Shown piece after piece: positions 54,535 to 63,739 of a DNA stretch of 64,000 nt. This DNA is from Chloroflexota bacterium (GTDB lineage: Bacteria > Chloroflexota > Anaerolineae > B4-G1 > DUEL01): contig JADBJJ010000017.1 of NCBI GenBank assembly GCA_014874475.1, forward strand, positions 83,577 through 147,576, in the 5' to 3' direction. Below the pieces are notes generated by a model. The model ran no database searches. It was not told the origin of the DNA and worked only from the letters and a program-made list of their open reading frames with translations. A program made the position numbers and the translations under genes. Position 1 is the first letter of the stretch, and every line of letters starts with the position of its first letter.

Positions 54535-56517
54535 ATGAAAATCGGCGTCTATATCTGCCATTGTGGGTCCAATATCGCCGGGATAGTGGACGTGGCGGAG
54601 GTGGCCCGCTGGGCCGCCTCTCTGCCCGACGTCGCCATCGCTCGGGACTACCGCTTTATGTGCTCCAGCCTGGGCCAGGAACTGATCCAGAAGGACATCC
54701 GGGAACTGGGCCTGGACCGGGTGGTGGTGGCTGCCTGCACCCCCCGGATGCACGAAACCACCTTCCAGCGGGCTCTTGCCGGGGCCGACCTCAATCCCTA
54801 CTACTTTGAGATGGCCAACATCCGGGAGCAGTGCGCCTGGGTTCATGACGACACCACTGTCGCCACGGAGAAGGCTCAGGCCCTGGTGGAGGCCGCCGTC
54901 ATACGGGTGCGTTACCATCAGCCCCTCTTTGCCTCCCGGGTCCGTATCAGCCCTGCCACCCTCGTCGTCGGCGGGGGCATCGCGGGCATCCAGGCCGCCC
55001 TGGACCTGGCCAACGCCGGATATCCGGTCTACCTGGTGGAGCGGGAACCCTCTATCGGCGGCCGGATGGCCCAACTGGATGAGACCTTCCCCACCCTGGA
55101 CTGTAGTGCCTGAATTCTCGGCCCCAAGATGATGGATGCCGGTCGGCATCCCAACATCACCCTCCTGACCTACGGCGAAGTGGAGGCGGTCTCCGGCTAC
55201 GTGGGCAACTTCACCATCCGCGTCCGCCAGCGAGCCCGGTCGGTGGACAAGGAGAAGTGCACCGGATGCGGCCTCTGCCAGGAGAAGTGCCCCACTCAGG
55301 TGGTGGATACCGTATATGAGGCTGGCCTGGGCTACCGCAAGGCCGTTTACCGGCCCTTCGCCCAGGCGGTCCCGCCCGTCCCCGTCATTGACCGGGTCAA
55401 CTGTCTGTGGTTCACTAAAGGGCGCTGCCGTCTCTGCGAGAAGGTCTGCCCCACCGGCGCCATTGACTATAACCAGCAGGATACCATTCTGGAACTCCAG
55501 GTGGGCAATATCATCCTGGCGACAGGCTACGACCCCTTTGACGCCCGACGCATCCCCCAGTTCGGCTACGGACGCTTCCCGAACGTCTTCAGCGCGCTGG
55601 AGATAGAGCGAATGCTCAGCGGCGCCGGCCCCACCGGTGGGCGCGTCGTCCTGCGGGACGGCGAAACCGTCCCCCAGCGGGTCGCCATCATCCACTGCGT
55701 CGGGAGCCGGGACCGGAACTACCGGGAGTACTGCTCGCGCGTCTGTTGCATGTACAGCCTGAAACTGGCCCACCTCATCCACCACAAGACCGGCGCGGAG
55801 GTCTATAATTTCTATATTGACATCCGCGCGCCGGGCAAGATGTACGAGGAGTTTTACCACCGGATGCTGGACGAGGGCATCCGCTTCGTCCGGGGCAAAG
55901 TGGCCCAGGTGACGGATGCCGTCCGCGGACCGGAAGAGGAGGGACGGCTGGTCGTCCAGTACGAGGACACTCTCATTGGTCAGCAGCGGCGCCTGGCGGT
56001 GGACATGGTGGTCCTCTCGGTGGGACTGGAGCCCCGGCACGACAGTCGGGAGGTCGCCCGCATCTTCGGCATCAGCACGGACGCGGATGGCTGGTTCCGG
56101 GAGAAGCATCCCAAACTGGACCCGGTGGCGACGATGACCGAGGGCGTCTTCATCGCCGGGTGCTGCCAGGGCCCCCGCGATATCCCCGACTCTGTCGCCC
56201 AGGCCTCGGCGGCGGCGGCGAAGGTCCTCTCCCTCATCGGGCAAGGAGAGGTGGAAATTCAGCCCTCGGTGGCCGTCGTAGACGAACTGATGTGCACGGG
56301 TTGCACCCAGTGCATCCAGACCTGCCCGTACACGGCGATAGAGTATCTGCCCGATAAACGGGTGGCGCATGTCATTGAGGCTCTCTGCAAAGGGTGCGGC
56401 ACCTGCACCGGGACTTGCCCGTCCAAGGCCATCTCCCTCCGCCATTTCACCGACCGACAACTGGTCTCAGAGATGATGGGGGCCATTTTCGCCATGCGGG
56501 CGGAGGTGGAGCCATAA
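54535..56517 (+). CDS. hdrA: HdrA, FAD/iron-sulfur subunit, read through TGA as a selenoprotein
   Basis: One frame runs from ATG 54535 (after GCGGAGG) to TAA 56515-56517, broken only by TGA at codon 193 (55111-55113). The text around it is TFPTLDCSA-U-ILGPKMMDAGRHPN; HdrA proteins normally have CS-x-C-ILTPKM there, and methanococcal HdrA is a known selenoprotein with Sec at this site. Translated as Sec the product has 660 residues, normal for HdrA. It has GGGIAG (146-151, FAD), an inserted ferredoxin C242-x2-C245-x2-C248-x3-C252, EYCSRVCC (about 398-405), and two C-terminal [4Fe-4S] motifs (CTGCTQCIQTC, CKGCGTCTGTC, about 587-633). HdrA bifurcates or relays electrons to HdrCB. No MvhD, FlxA or formate dehydrogenase gene adjoins it, so its electron partner is elsewhere. 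Confidence 0.9.
55134..55151 (+). promoter_or_regulatory. bacterial SECIS-like hairpin in hdrA
   Basis: A perfect 7-bp stem, GGATGCC (55134-55140) and GGCATCC (55145-55151), closes a GGTC loop (55141-55144). The loop begins 27 bases after the TGA, within the distance usual for bacterial SECIS elements, and contains the GGU that E. coli SelB recognises. It lies inside the coding sequence, as in other bacterial selenoprotein genes. Confidence 0.8.
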
Positions 56518-56694
56518 CGTAGCGCAGGCCGCTGGGCCTGTATAAGGCGTCAAACAGCATTGCCCCTTCACTCCCTTGATCCCCGAGGGAGGGGCAGGCG
56601 CCTCCCGCCTGTTCGGGCAATCCCGTCGCATCTGACGTTATCCGGTGTGCCCTTTGGGGTAGAATTTTCGGAAATCAGACACAGGGAGGTTCAG

Positions 56695-57858
56695 ATGAAC
56701 GACTCTCTCCGGGCCGTAGAGGGCTTCCGGGCCCACTTCGGCCACGCGCCATCCCTGGTGGTGCGCGCGCCGGGACGGGTAAACCTTCTGGGAGAGCATA
56801 CCGATTATAATGAGGGATTTGTCCTTCCGGTAGCGGTAGACCGGGCCGCATGGGTGGCGGCCTCCCCTACCCCCGGCCGTACCGCCCGGGTGGCCGCGCT
56901 GGATATGGGGAATGAGGCGGTGTTCCCTCTGGACGCCATCCCGCCCCGTCGGGGAGACTGGGCCGACTATCCGCGCGGGGTGGCATGGGCGCTGGGGGAG
57001 CGGTTCGGCCCCCTATCCGGCATGGAGGCTGTCCTGACCTCGGACGTGCCGATCGGCGCTGGTCTCTCCTCATCGGCGGCTGTGGAGGTCGCTTTTGCCT
57101 GGACCTGGAAGGTTCTCTCCGAATTGGCGGTGGAGCGGACCGAACTGGCGCTCCTTTGTCAGCGGGCAGAGAACGAGTATGTGGGTGTCCGCTGCGGGAT
57201 TATGGACCAGATGGCCTCCGTGTGGGGGCAGGAAGGGCACGCCATTTTGCTGGATTGCCGGACGCTGGAGGTGGAGCGGGTTCCCATCCCGCCCGGCGTC
57301 GCCATCGTGGTGGCCGACACGCTGGTGCGGAGGGAACTGGCAGCCTCGGAGTATAACCGCCGTCGCCAGGAGTGCGAAGAGGCGGTCCGGATACTGACCG
57401 AATTCCTCCCCGGCATCCGCGCGCTGCGGGACGTTTCGTCTCAGGACTTGGACCGCTGGGGCCATCATCTGCCCCCTGTTCTGCAGAAACGGGCCCGCCA
57501 CGTCGTCCATGCGAACGCGCGGGTGTTACAGGCCGTCGCTGCGTTCCGGGCAGGGGATTTGGAGACGGTCGGTATGGCGATGAAGCAATCCCACATCAGC
57601 CTGCGGGATGATTACGAGGTCAGTTCGCCGGAACTGGACTGTCTGGCGGAGGCGGCCTGGGAGGTGCCGGGCTGCTGGGGCGCGCGGCTCACCGGCGCCG
57701 GTTTCGGCGGCTGCATCGTCGCTCTGGTCGCCGAGGCGGCAGTGGATGACCTCACCCGTCATCTGGAAAAGGTCTACCAGGCGCGCTTCGGGCGCCGCCC
57801 GCCCGTCATCGTCTGCCGGGCGTCGGATGGGGTTGGGGTCGTGGGGAGTGAAGAGTGA
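56695..57858 (+). CDS. galK: galactokinase
   Basis: The 387-residue GHMP-family kinase phosphorylates galactose at C1 for the Leloir pathway. It shows the galactokinase signature GRVNLLGEHTDYNEGFVLP (about 25-43), the ATP loop LTSDVPIGAGLSSSAA (about 113-128), and the third GHMP motif LTGAGFGGCIVAL. CGIMDQMAS also fits galactokinase. ATG 56695 follows AGGGAGGT. A weak promoter (TTATCC at 56638, TAGAAT at 56660-56665) may start the transcript. The GT-C glycosyltransferase gene begins 3 bases after its stop, so they are cotranscribed. galT and galE are not in the window. Confidence 0.95.
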   Translation: MNDSLRAVEGFRAHFGHAPSLVVRAPGRVNLLGEHTDYNEGFVLPVAVDRAAWVAASPTPGRTARVAALDMGNEAVFPLDAIPPRRGDWADYPRGVAWALGERFGPLSGMEAVLTSDVPIGAGLSSSAAVEVAFAWTWKVLSELAVERTELALLCQRAENEYVGVRCGIMDQMASVWGQEGHAILLDCRTLEVERVPIPPGVAIVVADTLVRRELAASEYNRRRQECEEAVRILTEFLPGIRALRDVSSQDLDRWGHHLPPVLQKRARHVVHANARVLQAVAAFRAGDLETVGMAMKQSHISLRDDYEVSSPELDCLAEAAWEVPGCWGARLTGAGFGGCIVALVAEAAVDDLTRHLEKVYQARFGRRPPVIVCRASDGVGVVGSEE

Positions 57859-57861
57859 AAA

Positions 57862-59802
57862 GTGAAACGTGAAAGAAGTGAACGGGGGGTTGGGCTTTTT
57901 TTGTCTTGCGCTGCATTGCTGGCGTTCTGGGCGGTTGCTCTTCGGGGGTTGGGCACGGCCAGTTTCTGGTACGATGAAATCTTCAACGCCGATCTGGTGC
58001 TCAATTTCTCGCTGGGCGAGGTGCTGCGAACTCTCCATACAGCCCAGCCCTATCCCCCCCTCTACCTCCTGCTGCTGAAAGGATGGGCCTGGCTGGCCGG
58101 CGCGCAGCCCTACGCGCCGGGTCTGGAACCGGAAGGAGGGCTGGAGACGCTTTTACGCTTCCCCAGCGTTGCCGCGGCCGTGCTGATGCTGGCGACCCTT
58201 CCTCCACTGAGCCGCTACGTCGGGAGGAACAGCGATTCCGCAGCAGGCCGCCTCGGCTGGCTGGTTCCCTTCCTCCTGGCTTTTCATCCGACGCTCCTGG
58301 CGTATGCACGGGATACCCGGATGTACACCCTCTGGGGGTTCTGGGTTCTCCTGGCCCTTCTGGGCCTGCTCTCGGACCGCCTCTGGCTGTGGGGAGTGGC
58401 CGGGTCGGCCGCGCTGCTGACCCACTATTTCTCTTTTTTCCCACTGGCTGCTGCCGGGCTGGTTGTCTTTCCCTCTCTCGTCCGCCGGCGGCCCGGACGC
58501 TGGCAGAGCGCGCTGGCGCTGATGACCCCCTTCGTACCCGCCACCCTCTGGGGCCTGTGGGCGTTGCCGGTGACCGTCGGCTTCAGCAGTTTCGCCACCA
58601 TCTCCCCACCGACCCCGACCGTCTTCCTGAACGAACTGGGGCCGGAGGTGCTGACGGCGCGGGACTGGCTGGCTCCCCTTTCTATCGCCTTGCCTCCTGA
58701 TTGGGGGTACGGGTGGCTGGTGGTCGGCGGGCTGGGATGGCTGGCGGCCGCACTTCGCTCTCTCCGGGGCCAGATCGGTGCGGCCTCGCTGCTTCTGGGG
58801 GCCGCAGGGCTGTTCGCCTTCTGGCAAGTTCGCCCGGTTCACGGTTCCCGCTACCTTTTCTGGGCGCTCCCGCTGGTGGCGCTGGGGGTGGTCGCTCTGA
58901 TCGGCGAGATATATCGGGCGGGGAGCGCGGGGCGGTACGCGGGCCTGGTACTGGGCCTGGGGGTGGCGGCGACCGCGCTGCTCTGGGGGGGCCGCTCTGC
59001 GGCGATGATGCTGACAGCCCCGCGCACCATCTGGTACCCCGATTTCCGCCAGGCGGTGGCTCTGCTGAATACCCGCGCCCAGCCGGGCGACCGGGGGCTG
59101 ACGGTGGCAGCGCACGGCATCCAGGCCCTACGGGTCTATCGGACCGCGGTCCCCTTCGTCCCCGGGCCGGAAATCGGTCAGCGAGCGCAGCCGGAAGCGG
59201 GAGCGCGCCTGCTGGAGACCCACCGTCCTCCTGACAATGGTCGGTACTGGGTTCTCCTCTATCAGGATGAGGCAGTGGACCCCGGCGGCGTCATTCTGGG
59301 GACGCTGGAGAGGGCGGGCGGATACCGGGTGGAGATGCTGTACACGCGGGAGGTACGGATGTATGCCTACGCGCTGCCGGAGGGTGTCCATTTCCAGCCC
59401 CTGAGGCCGGAGCGGGAGCGAAACGCCGTATTTGAGGGAGGTATTGCCCTGCGCGGCGTCGCAATCCATCGGGAGGAGCGTCTGATCCCGATCTACCTTT
59501 TCTGGGAATTACTGGCTCCCCAGAGCGTCCCTCCGCTGACCGGCTCCGTCCATCTGACGGCGCGGCTGGGAGAGCGCCCGGTCACGCAGCAGGACCGGCC
59601 GGTCCTGAACGAGTACTGGCCGCTGGCGCGGCTTCCGGTGGGGGAGGTGCTGCCCAACCGGTACGAACTGGTCATCCCGCCGGACCTGCCGCCCGGCACC
59701 TACCACCTCTGCGCGTTTCTCTACGACCCGGCGACGGGGGAGCGTCGGCGGCTGGAGACCGGGGAGGACATGGTGGACCTGGGAGAATTTCTGTGGCCCT
59801 AA
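57862..59802 (+). CDS. GT-C type membrane glycosyltransferase (GT39/PMT-like)
   Basis: The 646-residue protein has about ten membrane helices in residues 10-380 and a soluble C-terminal domain at about 390-646. The first extracytoplasmic loop has the acidic pair FWYDEIFNADLVLNF (about 35-49), the catalytic region of GT-C enzymes that use lipid-linked sugars. HPTLLAYARDTRMYTLWGF is also typical. It probably transfers a sugar from polyprenyl phosphate to a protein or glycan outside the cell. The C-terminal part includes a beta-rich segment with PPDLPPGTYHLCAFLYDPATGERR. The GTG start at 57862 is 3 bases after galK. Confidence 0.83.
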   Translation: MKRERSERGVGLFLSCAALLAFWAVALRGLGTASFWYDEIFNADLVLNFSLGEVLRTLHTAQPYPPLYLLLLKGWAWLAGAQPYAPGLEPEGGLETLLRFPSVAAAVLMLATLPPLSRYVGRNSDSAAGRLGWLVPFLLAFHPTLLAYARDTRMYTLWGFWVLLALLGLLSDRLWLWGVAGSAALLTHYFSFFPLAAAGLVVFPSLVRRRPGRWQSALALMTPFVPATLWGLWALPVTVGFSSFATISPPTPTVFLNELGPEVLTARDWLAPLSIALPPDWGYGWLVVGGLGWLAAALRSLRGQIGAASLLLGAAGLFAFWQVRPVHGSRYLFWALPLVALGVVALIGEIYRAGSAGRYAGLVLGLGVAATALLWGGRSAAMMLTAPRTIWYPDFRQAVALLNTRAQPGDRGLTVAAHGIQALRVYRTAVPFVPGPEIGQRAQPEAGARLLETHRPPDNGRYWVLLYQDEAVDPGGVILGTLERAGGYRVEMLYTREVRMYAYALPEGVHFQPLRPERERNAVFEGGIALRGVAIHREERLIPIYLFWELLAPQSVPPLTGSVHLTARLGERPVTQQDRPVLNEYWPLARLPVGEVLPNRYELVIPPDLPPGTYHLCAFLYDPATGERRRLETGEDMVDLGEFLWP

Positions 59803-59847
59803 CAGGAAGGTTTTGGGGTTTTCAACTCTGTACCCTTTGTGACTTTG

Positions 59848-59856
59848 TGGTAAAAT
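59848..59856 (+). promoter_or_regulatory. extended -10 promoter, CTTTGTG-type phrase
   Basis: TGGTAAAAT at 59848-59856 lies within the phrase CTTTGTGACTTTGTGG. It precedes the CoxM-like gene by 60 bases; no good -35 is evident. Confidence 0.4.
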
Positions 59857-59916
59857 TTTGTAAGGAGCGAATCCGCGTGGATTCGCGTCCGATTTCACAG
59901 TGACATTGGAGGCCCC

Positions 59917-60762
59917 TTGATGCTTCCCAACCTGCGTATCTATCACCGTCCGGAAAGTCTGGAAGAAGCGGTCCGGCTGATTCGGCCCCCCGCCGTGGTG
60001 CCGCTGGGCGGGGGGACGGTTTTGCTCCCCACCCGTGACCCGGCTGTGGAGGAGGTGGTGGACCTGAGCCGATTGGGCCTGACCTATATCCAGGCCGTGG
60101 AGAACGGAATCCGCATCGGCGCCACCACTTCCCTGCAGCGTCTCCTGGAGTCCCCTCTGCTGATGGACTGGACCGGCGGCTATATGGGCCTGGTGCTCCG
60201 GCTGACCGCCTCCCGTAACCTGCGCGGTCAGGCGACGGTCGGTGGGACGGTCGCGGCCGGAGACCCGGAGAATCCGCTCCTGGTCCTCCTCCTGGCTCTG
60301 GATGCCCACCTGACAGTGTATCAGCCAGAACCCTCGTACCTCTCGCTGGAGAGGTTCCTGGCGGTCCGGGATGACCTTCGGCGGGAAGGGGCTCTCATCA
60401 CCGAACTGTTTATCCCGGCCCCCTCTTCGTCCCGTCGGATCGGGTTTGCCCATGTGGGCCGTACGCCCCGGGACCGTCCCATCGTTTGTGCGGCCGCCTG
60501 TGTGGATGTGGACGGCGAAATTTGCCGGGAAGTCCGGCTGGCTCTGGGCGGAGTAGGCCGGCATCCCCTGCGTGCCCGGAATGCGGAGGAATTCCTGCAA
60601 GGCCGCCCGCTGACCCCGGAGAACATCCGGGAGGCCGCCGAGCGAGCCGCTTTCTCCCTGAATCCCCCCGGCGACTTTCGCGGGAGCCCCGAGTACCGCC
60701 GGGCGATGGCCGGGGTGCTGGTCCGACGTGCTCTGGGGGAGGGATTGGGAAGTCCGGAGTAG
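59917..60762 (+). CDS. CoxM-like FAD-binding subunit (molybdenum hydroxylase family)
   Basis: The 281-residue protein matches the medium, FAD-binding subunit of xanthine/CO dehydrogenase-type enzymes: VVPLGGGTVLLP (about 29-40) for FAD, IGATTSLQRLLESPLL, TASRNLRGQATVGGTVAAGDPENPLL (the conserved T-V-G-G turn), and a C-terminal CO-dehydrogenase-flavoprotein-like domain (about 170-280). The large molybdopterin and small 2Fe-2S subunits are not nearby, so it is an orphan; it may serve a distant complex or have another role. ATG 59917 follows GGAGGCCCC. fmt starts 5 bases after its stop. Confidence 0.85.
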   Translation: MMLPNLRIYHRPESLEEAVRLIRPPAVVPLGGGTVLLPTRDPAVEEVVDLSRLGLTYIQAVENGIRIGATTSLQRLLESPLLMDWTGGYMGLVLRLTASRNLRGQATVGGTVAAGDPENPLLVLLLALDAHLTVYQPEPSYLSLERFLAVRDDLRREGALITELFIPAPSSSRRIGFAHVGRTPRDRPIVCAAACVDVDGEICREVRLALGGVGRHPLRARNAEEFLQGRPLTPENIREAAERAAFSLNPPGDFRGSPEYRRAMAGVLVRRALGEGLGSPE

Positions 60763-60767
60763 GAAGT

Positions 60768-61706
60768 ATGGAGGATCAGCCGCGCGTGGTCTTTATGGGG
60801 AGTCCCTCTTTCGCCGTCCCCACGCTGGAAGGGTTGGTGGGGAGGTATTCTGTCGTCGGCGTGGTCACTCAGCCGGACCGGCCCGCCGGACGGGGCTCCC
60901 GCCTCCGCCCCCCACCGGTCAAGGTGACGGCGGAGCGTCTGGGCCTGCCGGTCTTTCAGCCCAAAAAGGTCGCTGCGCCCGACGCGCTGGAGCACCTGCG
61001 CGCCTGGGCGCCGGATGTGATCGTCGTTGTGGCCTTCGGGCAGATTCTCCCTTCTGAACTCCTTTCCCTTCCGCCCTATGGTTGTCTGAACCTGCATGCC
61101 TCGCTGCTCCCCCGCTGGCGGGGCGCGGCACCCATCGCCGCCGCCATTCTGGCCGGGGACGAGGTCACCGGAGTGACCCTGATGCAGATGGACGAAGGGG
61201 TGGATACGGGGCCCATCCTGGCCCAGCGGGAGGAGCCCATCCGGCCCGACGATACCACCGGCAGTCTCACCGACCGCCTGGCCCGCGTGGCGGCAGAGTT
61301 GCTGATGGAGGTGCTCCCGGACTATCTGGCTGCGAAGGTCCGACCGGTCCCTCAGTCGGAGGAGGGTGTCACTTATTGCCGCCCGCTGAAGAAGGCGGAC
61401 GGGCGGCTGGATTGGACTCGTCCGGCGGCGGAACTGGAGCGGCGGGTGCGGGCCGTGAACCCGTGGCCGGGGGCGTTCACTTTCTGGGAGGGGCAGATGG
61501 TGAAGGTCCTGCGGGCTGCATCTCTTCCCGATTGGTCCGGGCCGGAGCCGCCGGGGACGGTCGTCCCGCTGGAGGCTGGCGCCGCCGTCGTCGCCGGGCA
61601 GGGGGCACTGCAACTCCTGGAAGTGCAGATGGCGGGAAAGAATCCGCTGCCCATAGAAGCCTTTCTGAGAGGCCGGCGGGATTTTATCGGAGCCATGCTG
61701 GAATAG
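60768..61706 (+). CDS. fmt: methionyl-tRNA formyltransferase
   Basis: The 312-residue enzyme formylates Met-tRNAfMet for initiation. It has RVVFMGSPSFAVPTLEGLV, TQPDRPAGRGSRLRPPPVK, AFGQILPSELL, and the catalytic/folate site NLHASLLPRWRGAAPIAAAILAGDEVTGVTLMQMDEGVDTGPIL, followed by a C-terminal OB-like domain (about 205-312). Length and order are standard. ATG 60768 overlaps no gene and is 5 bases after the CoxM-like stop; the long upstream in-frame extension re-reads that gene. def is not in the window. Confidence 0.95.
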   Translation: MEDQPRVVFMGSPSFAVPTLEGLVGRYSVVGVVTQPDRPAGRGSRLRPPPVKVTAERLGLPVFQPKKVAAPDALEHLRAWAPDVIVVVAFGQILPSELLSLPPYGCLNLHASLLPRWRGAAPIAAAILAGDEVTGVTLMQMDEGVDTGPILAQREEPIRPDDTTGSLTDRLARVAAELLMEVLPDYLAAKVRPVPQSEEGVTYCRPLKKADGRLDWTRPAAELERRVRAVNPWPGAFTFWEGQMVKVLRAASLPDWSGPEPPGTVVPLEAGAAVVAGQGALQLLEVQMAGKNPLPIEAFLRGRRDFIGAMLE

Positions 61707-61718
61707 GGGCATTGACAT

Positions 61719-62975
61719 TTATGACCCCGTCGTAGGGGCCGGGCAGACGGCCGGACGAGGCACCCGCATCCACTGCACAAGCCCCAGGCAGGCCAGCGCA
61801 ATGAGGATGCCGGCCAGGAAGGTGTACTGCGGCCCCACCGTCTCCCAGATCAATCCCCCCACCACCGGAATCACCACCGCCGCCATATGGTTGAAGGTCT
61901 GCCCCAGTGCGACGTTCGGCGTAATCTCCCCCCGGTCCAGCACGATTTTCTGAAAGTAGCACTCCAGCGCAAAGGAGAAGCCAAAGAGGACGTTATCCGC
62001 TACGAAGAGGCCCAGCAGAATCAGCAACGCCGGGGTGGCGGAGAGGGCCGGGAAGAGAAGCCAGGACCCGATACGGAAGGCCGGGACCGGGAAGACGATT
62101 GCTGCCAGGGCCGGCATCTGGGGAACCCAGAGGTAGCCCATAAAGATCAGCGCCAGCAGGGCGAAGTTGACGGAGAGCACCGACCGCTCGCCAAAGCGGG
62201 CCACCACCTGCCCGAAAAACTGGTTCAGGTAGGTGCCCATGAGACTGTTGAGCAGGTAGAGAAGGGTGATAACCTGGGCGGGCACCTGGTATTCCCGGAT
62301 CAGCAGATAGACGGCAAAGGTGGTGAAGATGTGGCGGCGGCTGCCGAAGAGGACCTGCAGGGTGTAGTAGAGCCAGTAGCGGCCGCGCAGCGGGGCCCGT
62401 CGGCGCTCCCGTCGGGCCGGGGCCAGGGGGGTGCGGAAGAATAAGAGGATCAGCGCGCACGCGATGACCGCTATGCCGGCCACCTGGAAGAGGCTCCGAT
62501 ACCCCCAGCGGCCCAGCGTCCCGAAGATGAGCAGGGTGCCCATGACCGATGCCGCTGCGCTCAGGCTATTCAGCCGTCCCAGGACGCGCGGCGCCGCTTC
62601 CTGGCTCACCGTCATCAAAACCAGGGAAGAGTTGGCGGGCATGAAGAAGTGGAAGCCGGTGCTCATCAGAAACGATGCGGCCACCAGCGCGGGGAACCCG
62701 TGTACCCCTGCCGTGAGCAAAATGCCCGCTCCCATCAGGGCCAGGGAGAGGTGGGCCAGGCGGAATTCCGTCAGTAGGAGGGCCAGGAATCCCGCCAGGA
62801 AGCCCAGCAGGCCGGGCACCTCCCGGATGGCGTGGATCAGACCGATCTGGGCCGCGTTGATGCCGATTTCTTCTATAGCGAAGTTGTTGAAGGTGGATTC
62901 CCAGATGCGGTATCCCAGCGTCCAGACGAAGTAGCCGATGGCGATAGTGATGAGGATGGAACGGACGCGGCTCAT
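61719..62975 (-). CDS. major facilitator superfamily transporter
   Basis: The 418-residue protein has 12 predicted helices with an MFS fold (GYRIWESTFNNFAIEEIGINAAQIGLIHAIREVPGLLGFLAGFLALLLTEFRLAHLSLALMGAGI) and a cytoplasmic basic loop between helices 6 and 7 (RTPLAPARRERRRAPLRGRY). The group resembles Anaerolineae MFS proteins of unknown substrate; it could be a drug, metabolite or sugar carrier. I chose ATG 62975 (MSRVRSILIT) rather than an in-frame start 48 bases upstream. It converges with fmt, stops being 12 bases apart. Confidence 0.85.
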   Translation of the reverse strand: MSRVRSILITIAIGYFVWTLGYRIWESTFNNFAIEEIGINAAQIGLIHAIREVPGLLGFLAGFLALLLTEFRLAHLSLALMGAGILLTAGVHGFPALVAASFLMSTGFHFFMPANSSLVLMTVSQEAAPRVLGRLNSLSAAASVMGTLLIFGTLGRWGYRSLFQVAGIAVIACALILLFFRTPLAPARRERRRAPLRGRYWLYYTLQVLFGSRRHIFTTFAVYLLIREYQVPAQVITLLYLLNSLMGTYLNQFFGQVVARFGERSVLSVNFALLALIFMGYLWVPQMPALAAIVFPVPAFRIGSWLLFPALSATPALLILLGLFVADNVLFGFSFALECYFQKIVLDRGEITPNVALGQTFNHMAAVVIPVVGGLIWETVGPQYTFLAGILIALACLGLVQWMRVPRPAVCPAPTTGS

Positions 62976-63004
62976 AGGATAGTCACCCGCTCTTTCGCCA
63001 GTGG

Positions 63005-63546
63005 TCACCGCGATTTGATGCACTGGCCCGTCATCGCATCGTAGCCGTCGTAGTGCGCTTCCGAAGTGTATGCGATCCAGAGGACCGGATAATTGGCCAG
63101 TTCTGCATCCACGCCGGCCAGGTTTGCGTTTGTCCTCAGTTCCAGGTCTACAGGAGAGGTTCGGAACGGTATCTCGGTGGAGTCCACCCAGCCTTCCAGG
63201 TTAAACGACGGCAAACCGCTGAAGGCCATCAGATGCTCCTTGAGCAGCGTAGCGCCCGAACCTGCCCGCACACAGAAGACCAGGGCCTCTTCTGCTGCCT
63301 CTGGGGGGCCTTGAAGATCACCACCCAGTGCTCCAGCCGGCCATCACTGCTGAACCCTTTATCGTCTTCCACCATGAAGGGGGAGCATTCCTCTCCGGCG
63401 TACCGGGATATCGGGCGACGAAGACCAGAATCGCTTTTGCCCTCCAGTCGGTGTTCAGGGCCGCGTAGGCCTGCTGGACGGCTTCTCTGGCGCTGAGCCA
63501 TCCGCTGGAGGAGGGAGCGCCCGGTTTCGTTTCGGACGGCTGTCAT
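63005..63546 (-). pseudogene. frameshifted hypothetical gene
   Basis: Two overlapping frames on the minus strand look like one broken gene. The first reads from 63546 and includes SPFMVEDDKGFSSDGRLEHWVVIFKAP. After a shift near 63290 the frame ending at 63005 continues with VRAGSGATLLKEHLMAFSGLPSFNLEGWVDSTEI and AELANYPVLWIAYTSEAHYDGYDAMTGQCIKSR. The N-terminal portion is also scrambled. I do not recognise the family; it may be a small secreted or regulatory protein. Confidence 0.5.
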
Positions 63547-63739
63547 AGGCCTGGTCGCCGATCAACCTCCTGGGCAGTTGCGGAGCAAAACGGGCCGCCA
63601 GTGTCGCTCACCTCAATTATCAGGGTGAGCATAGTATACACCAATCTGGAAAATCTACGAGATGAGTTCAAGCAATAACATCTGCTGTAGTGTATTCAAA
63701 GGATTCGCCGGTGGAGTAGGCGGCACGATTAGTACTCTG
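63547..63739. other. non-coding spacer at a degraded junction
   Basis: About 190 bases without a gene lie between the broken hypothetical gene and the IS630 fragment. I see no promoter or repeat of note. Confidence 0.5.

Noticed and set aside
54535..55113. Reading hdrA as a truncated gene plus a separate gene starting at 55129
   Set aside because: The frame continues unchanged, both sides match one HdrA, the stop sits at the conserved Cys/Sec column, a SECIS-like hairpin follows, and no ribosome site precedes the ATG at 55129.
56518..56640. Small GC hairpins after hdrA as a terminator
   Set aside because: The stems are short (AGGCC/GGCCT and CAGGCG/CGCCTG), and no T-run follows.
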